64,000 nucleotides of DNA. Source: Levilactobacillus hammesii DSM 16381. GTDB lineage: Bacteria > Bacillota > Bacilli > Lactobacillales > Lactobacillaceae. Both the position numbers and the translations under genes were made by a program. Below, piece by piece: positions 1 to 8,376 of this stretch. Below the pieces are notes generated by a model. The model was not told the origin of the DNA. It was given only the letters and a program-made list of their open reading frames with translations, and ran no database searches. The stretch's first letter is position 1. Every line of letters starts with the position of its first letter. Location: the NCBI RefSeq assembly GCF_001434395.1, contig NZ_AZFS01000046.1, positions 1-64,000 on the forward strand, in the 5' to 3' direction.

Positions 1-56
1 GGTAGAGCACCTGACTGTTAATCAGGTTGTCGACGGTTCGAGCCCGCCTGCCGGAG
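1..56 (+). tRNA. tRNA-Asn (GTT), 5' end outside window
   Basis: The 3' part of a tRNA: the D-arm remnant, an anticodon stem-loop with GTT flanked by T and AA, a T-arm with TTCGAGC, and the 3' acceptor strand TGCCGGA followed by discriminator G. The 5' acceptor strand lies before base 1. CCA is not encoded. It is followed 29 bases later by tRNA-Thr, so both are probably cut from one precursor. Confidence 0.9.
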
Positions 57-85
57 TCGGGTTAACCTGGTTAACCAGTTGATAT

Positions 86-158
86 GCCGGCTTAGCTCAG
101 CTGGTAGAGCATCGGTATCGTAAACCGAGGGTCGGGGATTCGAATTCCTCAGCCGGCA
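86..158 (+). tRNA. tRNA-Thr (CGT)
   Basis: A full cloverleaf: acceptor GCCGGCT pairs with AGCCGGC, the anticodon stem TCGGT/ACCGA encloses a 7-base loop with anticodon CGT (reads ACG), and the T-arm carries TTCGAAT. The discriminator is A and CCA is not encoded. It is the last gene of the tRNA cluster that enters from the left, and a strong terminator follows directly. Confidence 0.93.
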
Positions 159-165
159 TCAGATA

Positions 166-197
166 AGTTGTTAGTCTTCGGACTAGCAGCTTTTTTT
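166..197 (+). terminator. Rho-independent terminator of the tRNA cluster
   Basis: A hairpin with arms GTTGTTAGTC and GACTAGCAGC around a TTCG tetraloop, followed by seven T. It ends the tRNA-Asn/tRNA-Thr transcript. Confidence 0.9.
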
Positions 198-333
198 GTG
201 TCTCTGAAATGGTTTCCGTGTAGACGGCACGGGTGGTGGCTGAGAGCCAGAAATGGCGCATCATTCGCTCGGCGCCGGATAGTGGGGCAAGATTGTGAGG
301 ATGCAAATGATCAAGTCCAATTGGGGAAAAGAA

Positions 334-492
334 TTGACAAGATAGCAATGAAAGCGGTTACTAAAAGAGATACGATTGGTATAGCCTGGCCTAAAGAATT
401 GGTATATATCATTGAGATGGCGTCGCACGGGCGTTTCAACGTTCAAAAAAATAAATGATTTTTTTGAAATTCTATTGTGGTATACCTAACAT
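334..492 (+). promoter_or_regulatory. Promoter region of the PTS IIB/IIA pair, with cre-like and GGTATA motifs
   Basis: The 377-base gap between tRNA-Thr and the IIB gene holds no credible gene. The best promoter is TTGAAA (464-469), a 17-base spacer and TAACAT (487-492). The spacer holds the 8-base palindrome GGTATACC (479-486). The motif TTGGTATA occurs twice more, at 376-383 and 399-406. A catabolite-response-like element, TGAAAGCGGTTACT, lies at 349-362 just after a TTGACA (334-339). CcpA control and a second regulator reading GGTATA are inferences. Confidence 0.5.
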
Positions 493-535
493 AGTGCTAT
501 TCTATAAGTATCAATTAAGCACAGGAGATGCCATC

Positions 536-868
536 ATGAAAAACGTATTGTTAGTATGTGGTCAGGGAGTTTCAAGTCACTTATTCTTAGGAGAAGCCAA
601 GCGCGCTGCGGAAACACAACGGGTGCCACTACACTTCACCGCAACGAGTTTAATGGAAGTTACCCCTGAATTGTTAGCCGAACAGGATTTGGTTTTACTG
701 GCCCCACAAGTGGCCTACCAAGCGAAGATGCGTGCCAAGATCGGTGATCAGGTTCGGACTGCCCCAATTCCTAACGATATCTATGGTTGGTTGAACAGTC
801 AGGCATTGGTGAAGTATGCTTGTCACCAATTAGACTTTGCACCAGCCGCTGTCGCCGTCGCTTACTAG
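536..868 (+). CDS. PTS lactose/cellobiose-family IIB component
   Basis: A 110-residue cytoplasmic phosphocarrier that would pass phosphate from a IIA protein to a sugar entering through a IIC channel. The phosphorylatable cysteine is Cys8 in VCGQGVSS, at the end of the first beta strand as in the lactose/chitobiose IIB fold. The start ATG follows AGGAG. The IIA gene begins one base after the stop codon, so the two are translationally linked. No IIC permease is next to them, so the partner must be encoded elsewhere or the pair is regulatory. The C-terminus is Ala/Val rich. The family call is fairly sure; the substrate is unknown. Confidence 0.82.
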   Translation: MKNVLLVCGQGVSSHLFLGEAKRAAETQRVPLHFTATSLMEVTPELLAEQDLVLLAPQVAYQAKMRAKIGDQVRTAPIPNDIYGWLNSQALVKYACHQLDFAPAAVAVAY

Positions 869-869
869 G

Positions 870-1160
870 ATGACGCCAACAATTGAACAATTAGCGATGC
901 AGGTCTTAGTGACCGCGGGAACCGCTAAGAATAGCCTGTATCGTGCCATCGCCGTCGCTCGTGAACAGCATCAATCACTAGACTTAACGGCATGTCATGA
1001 CCAACTCTTGGCCGCCCATAAAGTTCAAACGCAAATGATGGCAAAAATGGCTGCTGAGGACCTTCCCGTAACGATCCTCATTAACCATGCAATGGATACT
1101 TTAATGGCCGTACAAGGGAATTACGAGCTGATTATGGCTCTGGGTCCCGATTGGCACTAA
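870..1160 (+). CDS. PTS lactose/cellobiose-family IIA component
   Basis: A 96-residue all-helical IIA protein of the trimeric lactose type. The first helices and the AHKVQT motif (about 49-54) match the family. The active-site region HxQDHLM reads HAMDTLM here: the phosphorylatable His73 and the metal-binding Asp76 are kept, while the usual Gln and second His are Met75 and Thr77. The start is ATG at 870, right behind the IIB stop; an upstream in-frame ATG at 837 lies inside IIB and lacks its own ribosome binding site. Retained His and Asp argue for a working phosphocarrier, but the altered motif could mean an unusual partner. Confidence 0.8.
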   Translation: MTPTIEQLAMQVLVTAGTAKNSLYRAIAVAREQHQSLDLTACHDQLLAAHKVQTQMMAKMAAEDLPVTILINHAMDTLMAVQGNYELIMALGPDWH

Positions 1161-1180
1161 TATTATAGAAGAACTTCTAA

Positions 1181-1208
1181 AGGGGTGGTCGCTGATCACG
1201 CCTTTTTT
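1181..1208 (+). terminator. Terminator of the PTS pair
   Basis: GGGGTGGTC pairs with GATCACGCC (one mismatch) around a short loop and is followed by six T. Confidence 0.8.
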
Positions 1209-1408
1209 AATGCGCCGGTTAAGGACTCACTGCGGAAAAAAAGACTAAAGGAAGAATAGCCAGCGTAAGTTTATTCATTAAAGTAATAATATTGGCAGGC
1301 TATTGGAAATGAATAAAAAATAAGAGGATTGCATGAGACAGCTAATAATTTCATCATTGTTTTTTGCCCGTGGGGGCGGGAATGGAGACGCTTTTATTAG
1401 GAAAACCG

Positions 1409-1550
1409 TTGCGTAACGGGACTTCATGAAGTATAATTACAACTATGTTTTATTAGAGGTCTATGAGACCCTGCCACAATCGCATTTATTGATTCGGATT
1501 GTGAAATAAAAAAATATTCATTTTAACCAAGCAATGGAGGTATTATCGTT
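1409..1550 (+). promoter_or_regulatory. Promoter and leader of dtpT
   Basis: TTGCGT (1409-1414), a 17-base spacer and a perfect TATAAT (1432-1437) give a transcript leader of about 105 bases. The leader holds two inverted repeats, GGTCT-ATG-AGACC (1458-1470) and CACAATC...GATTGTG (1475-1503). Neither is followed by a T-run, so they look like protein or RNA control sites rather than terminators. The stretch 1209-1408 shows nothing else recognisable. Confidence 0.65.
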
Positions 1551-3032
1551 TTGAATAACAAACCAGATTCGACCACCCAAGATCGAACATTCTTCGGTCA
1601 ACCGCGGGGGTTATCAACGCTGTTCTTCACAGAAATGTGGGAACGGTTCAGTTACTACGGGATGCGTGCCATCCTTATCTACTACATGTACTACTCAGTT
1701 ACACAGGGTGGTCTGGGGTTCGATCAAGCAACTGCTGCCTCAGTGATGTCCATCTATGGTTCCATGGTTTACCTGTCATCCGTCCTCGGGGGTTACCTGA
1801 GTGACCGTGTCTGGGGGAGCCGGCGGACTGTCTTTATTGGTGGGGTTCTCATCATGTTTGGGCATATCGCCTTATCCGTGCCAGCTGGTCGGATTGCGTT
1901 GTTCATCTCGATCCTGCTGATTGTTTTAGGGACTGGGCTGTTGAAGCCAAACGTTTCCGAAATGGTTGGGGGCCTCTATGATGCCGGGGATACCCGTCGT
2001 GATTCTGGGTTCACCATCTTCGTCTTCGGGATTAACCTGGGTTCTTTGGTCGCACCGCTCTTAGTTGGGTGGTTAGGTCTGAACTACAACTTCCATTTAG
2101 GATTCTCCTTAGCCGCTATTGGGATGTTCTTAGGTTTAGTTCAATACTGGTACGGTGGGAAGAAGTACTTGAGTAAAGACAGTCTTTACCCAACCGATCC
2201 ACTGGAACCTGGTGACATGAAGAAGCTGACCGTTCGTTCAACGGTTGGTTTGGTCGCCTTTGCACTGGTTATCCTGTTAATGTTCCTCCTGGGTTCATTA
2301 AACTTAAACAACTTCGTGCTGTTATTATCAGTTATCGCGATTGCCACACCAGTCGTTTACTTCGTGATCTTCTTAACCAGTAAGAAGGTTACGGCAACTG
2401 AACGGAAGCACGTTTGGGCTTACTTAGGTCTGTTCATCGCCGCTGCTATTTTCTGGGCAATTGAAGAACAGGGTTCCTCTGTGTTGGCACTGTTCGCTGC
2501 TAACCAGACGAACAACCACTTCTTGGGCATGCACATCTTACCTTCTTGGTACCAGATGTTAAACCCACTGTTCATCCTGATCTACACGCCATTCTTCGCT
2601 GCATTGTGGAACCGTTTGGGCAAGAACCAACCCAGTTCACCAGCTAAGTTTGCCACTGGGATGTTGTTTGCCGGAGCTTCTTACCTGATTATCGTGATCC
2701 CCGTGGTCATGTTCGGTTCAGGCGCTAAGGTCAGCCCACTCTGGTTGGTCGGAAGCTGGGCCGTGGTTGAAATTGCCGAATTGCTGATTTCGCCAATCGG
2801 ATTGTCCGTGACGACGAAGCTGGCACCTAAGGCGTTCCAGTCTCAGATGATGAGTATGTGGTTCTTAGCCGATGCGGCTGGGCAAGCTGTGAACTCACAA
2901 ATCGTTAAGTTATACACGCCAGAAAACGAAGTCGGTTACTTCATGGGGGTTGCCATCGTGGCGATCGTCGCTGGGTTAATCATGTTCGTTCTGGTCAAAC
3001 CAATTAAGAATTTAATGGCCGGTATTAAATAG
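1551..3032 (+). CDS. dtpT: Proton-coupled di/tripeptide transporter (POT family)
   Basis: A 493-residue integral membrane symporter that imports di- and tripeptides with protons, which lets lactobacilli use milk or plant peptides as an amino-acid source. The POT signature ExxERFxYYG is present as EMWERFSYYG (about 28-37), followed by about 12-14 hydrophobic helices. Length and the N-terminal FFGQPRGL context match lactococcal and lactobacillar DtpT. Translation starts at a TTG seven or more bases behind AATGGAGG. The gene is monocistronic, with its own promoter and a strong terminator. High confidence. Confidence 0.95.
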   Translation: MNNKPDSTTQDRTFFGQPRGLSTLFFTEMWERFSYYGMRAILIYYMYYSVTQGGLGFDQATAASVMSIYGSMVYLSSVLGGYLSDRVWGSRRTVFIGGVLIMFGHIALSVPAGRIALFISILLIVLGTGLLKPNVSEMVGGLYDAGDTRRDSGFTIFVFGINLGSLVAPLLVGWLGLNYNFHLGFSLAAIGMFLGLVQYWYGGKKYLSKDSLYPTDPLEPGDMKKLTVRSTVGLVAFALVILLMFLLGSLNLNNFVLLLSVIAIATPVVYFVIFLTSKKVTATERKHVWAYLGLFIAAAIFWAIEEQGSSVLALFAANQTNNHFLGMHILPSWYQMLNPLFILIYTPFFAALWNRLGKNQPSSPAKFATGMLFAGASYLIIVIPVVMFGSGAKVSPLWLVGSWAVVEIAELLISPIGLSVTTKLAPKAFQSQMMSMWFLADAAGQAVNSQIVKLYTPENEVGYFMGVAIVAIVAGLIMFVLVKPIKNLMAGIK

Positions 3033-3047
3033 TCAATATTTGCTGGC

Positions 3048-3081
3048 AAAAGTGCTACTCTAAATGGAGTGGCACTTTTTA
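3048..3081 (+). terminator. dtpT terminator
   Basis: AAAAGTGCTACTC pairs with GGAGTGGCACTTTT around a five-base loop, followed by a T-run. Confidence 0.9.
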
Positions 3082-3179
3082 TTTGCGATCAAAACAGCCG
3101 GTTTTGCTTATAAGGGCTACCGCTGCTAATAGTGGCCGGTGTCGCGTAGATTTGACAGACAAAAAAGGGGGACAACCAC

Positions 3180-3995
3180 GTGGTAAAAGCAGCCTTAATC
3201 AGCGATCTTCATTTCGACGTCAATCATCAAGACGTGGACCAACTGCTTCCACAACAGGCGGGTTACCTCATGCAACAGGGTGTGGGCCTCTATTTAATTG
3301 CTGGTGACATCACCAATCACTTTGACCAGTCGCTGGCTTACGTCGAACGGTTGCAACGGTTAATTGCCCCCGCTCAGGTGCGTTTCATCGCCGGCAATCA
3401 TGACATGTTACACGATGTGACGTATGCGGCCCTTGAGAGCCCCTTAGCGCCAACTTACCTCCATCGGGGACAATTAGACGTTGCCGGCACTAACTGGCGG
3501 ATAATCGGTAATAACGGCTGGTACGACTATCAATTTGCAGATAACTTGGTTGGTCGGGACTTTTTAACCTGGAAACGGGCCTTTTGGGTCGATGGGACGA
3601 TTGAACAACCCCAGTCCGATTTACAACGCATGAATCAGGTATTGGCGACCGTGACCGATCAGTTGGAACAGGCCCAGGCGGCGAATAAGCGGGTCTTGTT
3701 TATGACCCATTTTGTTCCCCGCCGGAATTATATTCGTTATACGGACGACAATCGATTTTGGAATATGGCTAATGCGATGTTGGGCAGTCCGCGGATGGGG
3801 GACTTGTTGGAACGCTATCACGTCGATGTGGTTCAGTTTGGCCACGTCCATCGGCATTTCGCGCCCCAACAGTTTGGCACCACGATGTATTACGATCAAG
3901 CGGTGGGCTATCATACGAAGCGCATCAATGAGTGGTCACAGACGGATTACTTCACGGAGTGGCGACAGCGTTTGCGGCTACTCGAATTAAAATAG
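3180..3995 (+). CDS. Calcineurin-like metallophosphoesterase
   Basis: A 271-residue cytoplasmic protein with the complete binuclear-metal phosphoesterase motif set: SDLHFD near the N-terminus, AGDIT, GNHD, MTHFVPR and GHVHRH. These bind two metal ions and hydrolyse a phosphoester; the substrate cannot be told from the sequence. It starts with GTG behind AAGGGGGA. No signal peptide or membrane segment is seen. It stands alone between the dtpT terminator and the tRNA-Tyr promoter. The family call is firm; the physiological role is unknown. Confidence 0.88.
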   Translation: MVKAALISDLHFDVNHQDVDQLLPQQAGYLMQQGVGLYLIAGDITNHFDQSLAYVERLQRLIAPAQVRFIAGNHDMLHDVTYAALESPLAPTYLHRGQLDVAGTNWRIIGNNGWYDYQFADNLVGRDFLTWKRAFWVDGTIEQPQSDLQRMNQVLATVTDQLEQAQAANKRVLFMTHFVPRRNYIRYTDDNRFWNMANAMLGSPRMGDLLERYHVDVVQFGHVHRHFAPQQFGTTMYYDQAVGYHTKRINEWSQTDYFTEWRQRLRLLELK

Positions 3996-4015
3996 AAATA
4001 TTTTACGGAAAAGGC

Positions 4016-4044
4016 TTGACGATTTATGCAGAATTCTGTATGAT
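4016..4044 (+). promoter_or_regulatory. Promoter of the tRNA-Tyr/tRNA-Gln unit
   Basis: TTGACG (4016-4021), a 17-base spacer and TATGAT (4039-4044) lie 35 bases before the tRNA-Tyr gene. Confidence 0.85.
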
Positions 4045-4079
4045 AATAAACGTTGATTCGTTACGGCGATTCACATTTT

Positions 4080-4162
4080 GGTGGGGTAGCGAAGTCTGGC
4101 TAAACGCGGCGGACTGTAAATCCGCTCCTTCGGGTTCGGTGGTTCGAATCCACTCCCCACCA
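4080..4162 (+). tRNA. tRNA-Tyr (GTA)
   Basis: Acceptor GGTGGGG pairs with CCCCACC, the anticodon loop reads GTA between GGACT and AATCC, and a long variable arm with a TTCG-type loop marks a class II tRNA. The discriminator is A and CCA is not encoded. Confidence 0.95.
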
Positions 4163-4171
4163 TTTTATTAT

Positions 4172-4243
4172 TGGGCTATAGCCAAGTGGTAAGGCAACGG
4201 GTTTTGATCCCGTGATGCGCTGGTTCGAACCCAGCTAGCCCAA
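4172..4243 (+). tRNA. tRNA-Gln (TTG)
   Basis: Acceptor TGGGCTA pairs with TAGCCCA. The anticodon stem CGGGT/ATCCCG frames TTG and the T-loop is TTCGAAC. It lies nine bases after tRNA-Tyr and shares its promoter and terminator. Confidence 0.95.
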
Positions 4244-4247
4244 CTTA

Positions 4248-4278
4248 GACCAGTCACTGTGTGTGGCTGGTTTTTTTG
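4248..4278 (+). terminator. Terminator of the tRNA-Tyr/Gln unit
   Basis: An imperfect hairpin (ACCAGTCAC with GTGTGGCTGGT) followed by seven T. Confidence 0.85.
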
Positions 4279-4503
4279 TGTCCCAAATTCTCACAGACAC
4301 GGGCTTGTCGGGCGATAACTGTCCGAAAACGATTGGCCCGGGTAGACCTAACTGATGTGGCGGCGGTTCACTCAATACATCACTATAGAAATCGTGATGC
4401 CCATATGCCATTAACTGCGACTGACTGTTGGGAAAAAGAGTGCTAGGATAAATTGTAAGGGGGACTGTACCGGACTCTACGGCCCCAACGAGTTGAGATA
4501 AGG

Positions 4504-7500
4504 GTGGCGAAAATGATGCGTAGAAGTGACTGGCAACATAAACATGAGTTTGATCGGGGAAGCAAATGGCTGTACGCCGGGGTAACGATGGTTAGTTTAG
4601 GTGCCGGCATGATTTTAGGCAATCAAACGGCCAATGCTGCGACCACTGCGGCGGACACCCCCGACACGACGACACAAACGGGCGAAAGTAGCGGTGAATC
4701 CTCGCTATCGACGACTCCCGGATATGTCGCCCCTACGACAACACCATCCTCAGCAACGTCGGGCCAGTCTGAGGGTGGCTCGACTACATCCGGTGGCGCT
4801 ACCGGCAACGATTCTGAGCAAAACGATAACAAGACTGAGAAAACCGACAAGACCGGGGCTGTTGGTGAAACCGCGGGTGAACATCAAGATCGTGCCGGTG
4901 AGCCAGTGAACAAGGAAACGTCTGCAACGTCCCACCCTGAGCAGACTGGCCATGAGGCGCCTGCCAGTGAAGATCAGCACCAGTCTGATTACATACAGAA
5001 CAAGCGACTCAGAATGCCACGGGTTGAAATGGACACGGTTACATCAACCACGCCCACGACGGTACCGACGCCCCCGAGTACGCCCGCTTCTGCTGCGGTG
5101 GCGACTGATCCGACTGATTTTAGCTATACGCTGAATGCTGGCGGCGACGGTTACCTGGTGACCGGTTATCCGGCTGCCCAGTCCCATAAGGACGGCTACG
5201 CCACTGATATTGTGATTCCCGATGATTACCAAGGGAAAATGGTCGTTGCCGTTGCGGCAAATGCCTTCAATGGGGATGGTTTGACCACGGTGACTTTGGG
5301 GAATAACCTTCAGTGGATCGAAGCCAATGCCTTTGCGAATAATAAGCTTAAGACGATTAAATTCACGAATGGTATCTGGTCTGTCGGTGACGGGGCCTTT
5401 GCCAACAACGCGTTAACCAGCGTTGACCTGAACAATCTCACCACGATTAATACCGGGGCTTTCAGTCACAATGCCCTGACGCACGTCACTATTTCCGATA
5501 AGGTGACGGCGATTGCGGCCAACGCCTTTGAAGACAACCAAATCAGCAGTTTGACCCTGGGCAAACAGGTGGGATCGATTGGAACGGCTGCTTTTGCAGA
5601 CAATCACATTGCCGGAAACTTAGTCTTACCCGATACGCTAACGGCATTGGGAGACCATGCCTTTGCTAACAATCAGCTGACTGGCGTGACGTTGAACCCT
5701 GGGTTAACGGATATTAACACGGGAACTTTCGAGAATAATTTATTGACCGGCACCTTAACGCTCCCAACGACGATCACGAGTGTGGGAGATTCGGCCTTTA
5801 CCCATAACCATTTAACGGGATTAACACTGAGTCCCAACCTGACGTCGATTGGAACGGCCGCCTTTGCCCATAATTGGATAAAAAGTTCACTTAGTTTACC
5901 AAATTTCCTGCAAAATTTGGGGGATGAGGCCTTTTATGATAACCAGCTAACCGGCGTTCAGCTCAATACGCAGATCACTGGGGTGGGGACGCGAACCTTT
6001 GCGGATAACCCGACCTTGACCGGCACCCTCAATCTGCCAGACAATATTAAATATATTGGGACGCAGGCTTTTTCCGGGGATGACTTAACCGGACTCACGG
6101 GTGGCAATCAGCTGAAGACCATTGAGCAGGAAGCCTTCTTAAATAATCAGTTAAGTGGCGCCTTTAACCTGTCCGATCGGTTAACGACGATCGGGGAGTC
6201 GGCCTTTAGCGGCAATCACCTCCGTCAGCTGACGGGGGGCAACAATCTGAGCACGATTGGTCAGTACGCCTTTTATCACAATAATCTGACGGGCAAGCTT
6301 AACCTTTCTGATCAGTTGACCACGATTGGCAGTTATGCCTTTTCCGGGGACCATTTGACGGGACTGACGGGTGGTACGGCATTGACCACGATTGGTGATG
6401 GTGCCTTTACCAGCAACGATCTCACGGGGCCACTGGTACTGTCGGATGTGCTGACGGATATTGGCCGTTACGCCTTTGCCAATAACTTTCTGTCGTCATT
6501 GACGGGTGGTCGTCAGCTGCAAACGATCAACGATGGGGCCTTTCAGAACAATGAGTTAACGGGAACCTTAACCCTCGCCGACACGTTACACGATGTTGGT
6601 CAATATGCCTTTGATCACAACCAACTCACCCGTCTACAATTGGGGGATGCTGTGAATAGCCTGGAGAATTATTCGTTCTCCTCTAATGATTTGCAGAAGA
6701 TTAACGCAACGAAAGCCATTAAGACGATTGGGGATTATGCCTTTGCCAACCAATCAACTTTGGACAATGTGACGGTTAACGCGACCGTATCGAATGTTAA
6801 TGGCATTGTGACGACCACGATCTACAATATTAAAGCTGCCATCAAGAAGCAGTTAGGGCTGACGAACCTCGACTTGGCGGGCCTGACCTTCGTGTTTACG
6901 AACACCCAGGAGAACCTAACCTATCGTGCGACTGCCGATGGCGATACGCTGACCTTACCAACGGGCTTTATTGGGGGACAGACCACACTAAGTCTGACGT
7001 CAATCAGCACGGATACGGGAACCTACGGCGTGCGCCTGATGACGCTGAACCTAACGCGGTGGGTGAAGACGACGATTACCGTTCCGGCGATTGAGACCAC
7101 GACCAATACCTTTCTGTTCAACGTTTCGGTGCCAGCAGCGGGTCAAGTGGGACAGGTGATTCAGCTCCCCGTGACGTCGCCCAGCGCTTATCGTTATGGC
7201 TGGGGAGATTTGCCCAATGATTCCACCGTTACCATTATGGCGAACGTCAATGCTGATGGGACCATCACGACTTTGAATAATATTGGGTACCATCAGGACT
7301 TTATGAAATGGCCAGTGGATCCTGGTAAAACGCCAACTGAACCCGTGACCCCCAATGATCCTTCGGGTGGCCACAGTGATCCCGGAACACCCAGCGATCC
7401 TGTGACGCCAAGCGACCCTAGTACACCAGGTGATCCCGGAACACCCAGCGATCCTGCGACGCCAAGCGACCCTAGTACACCAGGTGATCCTAGTACACCC

Positions 7501-8061
7501 AGCGATCCAGTGACACCAAGTGATCCTACGACACCCAGTGATCCTGCAACGCCAAGTGACCCTGCGACACCAAGTACTCCCGTGACGCCCAGCGATCCAA
7601 GTACGCCGGCGACGGGGCAGACGGGGGATAACCCAACGGTACCGGCTGATATTGGCAACCAGCCTACGAAAGGCACGACGGTGGTCGACCCCCACCACGT
7701 TGTTCAAACGGTACCGGATGTGATCAGAGTTACCTGGCCACAATGGCAGTATCAACATGTGACGACGCCTGAACGGACTGTAGTGAAGCAGCGTGATGAA
7801 ATGAGGGCGGTACCACGACAAACAGGACGTTCGACCCCCACCATGAGCGCTAAGTTGGCCAGTGGTTCCACTGATGCAGTGGCGGGACATCCTGCGACCA
7901 AACGACTGGTCGAGGCACCAAGCTCACGGAAACAGGGTATGATGACCCTACCACAAACGCGTGAGCAGTCACCGACCATTTGGCAAGGCGTAGGCGCAGC
8001 CTTACTGGCAGGCTTAAGCTGGTTAGGATTGGCTAACCGGCAACGGCGAGATAGGGACTAA
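4504..8061 (+). CDS. LPQTxE-anchored surface protein with BspA-type leucine-rich repeats
   Basis: A 1,185-residue secreted protein. Residues 1-45 are a long basic signal peptide (SKWLYAGVTMVSLGAG, cleavage likely after ANA). Residues 46-200 are Ser/Thr/Gly-rich and low complexity. Residues about 236-762 hold a long series of LRR_5/BspA-like repeats of about 23 residues (pattern IGxxAFxxNxLTxLxL). A linker of beta-rich sequence follows. Residues 939-1036 are degenerate TPSDP repeats that would span the cell wall. The C-terminus has LPQTRE (1149-1154), a hydrophobic helix and a basic tail, the sortase A pattern of the L. plantarum/L. brevis group. BspA-type repeats often bind host or other extracellular matrices, so adhesion is a reasonable inference. 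GTG 4504 is the long start; ATG 4513, eight bases behind AAGGG, is equally likely. No operon partner. Confidence 0.88.
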   Translation: MAKMMRRSDWQHKHEFDRGSKWLYAGVTMVSLGAGMILGNQTANAATTAADTPDTTTQTGESSGESSLSTTPGYVAPTTTPSSATSGQSEGGSTTSGGATGNDSEQNDNKTEKTDKTGAVGETAGEHQDRAGEPVNKETSATSHPEQTGHEAPASEDQHQSDYIQNKRLRMPRVEMDTVTSTTPTTVPTPPSTPASAAVATDPTDFSYTLNAGGDGYLVTGYPAAQSHKDGYATDIVIPDDYQGKMVVAVAANAFNGDGLTTVTLGNNLQWIEANAFANNKLKTIKFTNGIWSVGDGAFANNALTSVDLNNLTTINTGAFSHNALTHVTISDKVTAIAANAFEDNQISSLTLGKQVGSIGTAAFADNHIAGNLVLPDTLTALGDHAFANNQLTGVTLNPGLTDINTGTFENNLLTGTLTLPTTITSVGDSAFTHNHLTGLTLSPNLTSIGTAAFAHNWIKSSLSLPNFLQNLGDEAFYDNQLTGVQLNTQITGVGTRTFADNPTLTGTLNLPDNIKYIGTQAFSGDDLTGLTGGNQLKTIEQEAFLNNQLSGAFNLSDRLTTIGESAFSGNHLRQLTGGNNLSTIGQYAFYHNNLTGKLNLSDQLTTIGSYAFSGDHLTGLTGGTALTTIGDGAFTSNDLTGPLVLSDVLTDIGRYAFANNFLSSLTGGRQLQTINDGAFQNNELTGTLTLADTLHDVGQYAFDHNQLTRLQLGDAVNSLENYSFSSNDLQKINATKAIKTIGDYAFANQSTLDNVTVNATVSNVNGIVTTTIYNIKAAIKKQLGLTNLDLAGLTFVFTNTQENLTYRATADGDTLTLPTGFIGGQTTLSLTSISTDTGTYGVRLMTLNLTRWVKTTITVPAIETTTNTFLFNVSVPAAGQVGQVIQLPVTSPSAYRYGWGDLPNDSTVTIMANVNADGTITTLNNIGYHQDFMKWPVDPGKTPTEPVTPNDPSGGHSDPGTPSDPVTPSDPSTPGDPGTPSDPATPSDPSTPGDPSTPSDPVTPSDPTTPSDPATPSDPATPSTPVTPSDPSTPATGQTGDNPTVPADIGNQPTKGTTVVDPHHVVQTVPDVIRVTWPQWQYQHVTTPERTVVKQRDEMRAVPRQTGRSTPTMSAKLASGSTDAVAGHPATKRLVEAPSSRKQGMMTLPQTREQSPTIWQGVGAALLAGLSWLGLANRQRRDRD

Positions 8062-8098
8062 AGTCAACGGACTGCGTAATGACTAGACAGTTAAACGG

Positions 8099-8136
8099 AC
8101 AAGGACGACCCGATAAAAAGGGGAGCCCTTGTTTTT
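8099..8136 (+). terminator. Terminator of the LRR surface protein gene
   Basis: ACAAGG...ACCC pairs with GGGG...CCTTGT around an A-rich loop, followed by five T. Confidence 0.85.
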
Positions 8137-8175
8137 GTGTCATCCGGATGAACCGTAATTTTCCCCCTTACTTAG

Positions 8176-8214
8176 TACTAACGAAAAAAAGCCGAAAGTG
8201 GTCTCACTTTTTTT
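8176..8214 (+). terminator. Second terminator-like repeat (TACTAACGAAAAAA type)
   Basis: AAAGTG-GTCT-CACTTT followed by a T-run, preceded by TACTAACGAAAAAA. A close relative of this module lies at 53490-53527 behind rae1. The rest of the 315-base gap up to the peptidase gene shows no gene. Confidence 0.6.
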
Positions 8215-8376
8215 GAGGAGGGACTTGGCATCATGATGTGCCAGTCCGTTTAGGATAGGTGCGGTCGTTTTAGGGAAATGGCCCCTTAATTGACAATTCC
8301 GGTGAACTTCGCTAAAGTCAAATTAATAATTGCACCAGACCATTTGGAATTTTGATGGAGAAAGTGGGGTCTTGTG

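Noticed and set aside
168-458. Open frames across 168-458 on both strands
   Set aside because: The plus frame begins inside a terminator and the minus frames run into tRNA sequence; none has a ribosome binding site.
7320-7611. Tandem short repeats that might be taken for a CRISPR or minisatellite
   Set aside because: The repeats are in frame, encode the TPSDP stalk and have no unique spacers of constant length.
7051-7890. Long minus-strand frames opposite the proline-rich stalk of the LRR protein
   Set aside because: They mirror the biased repeats of the sense gene and have no start signals.
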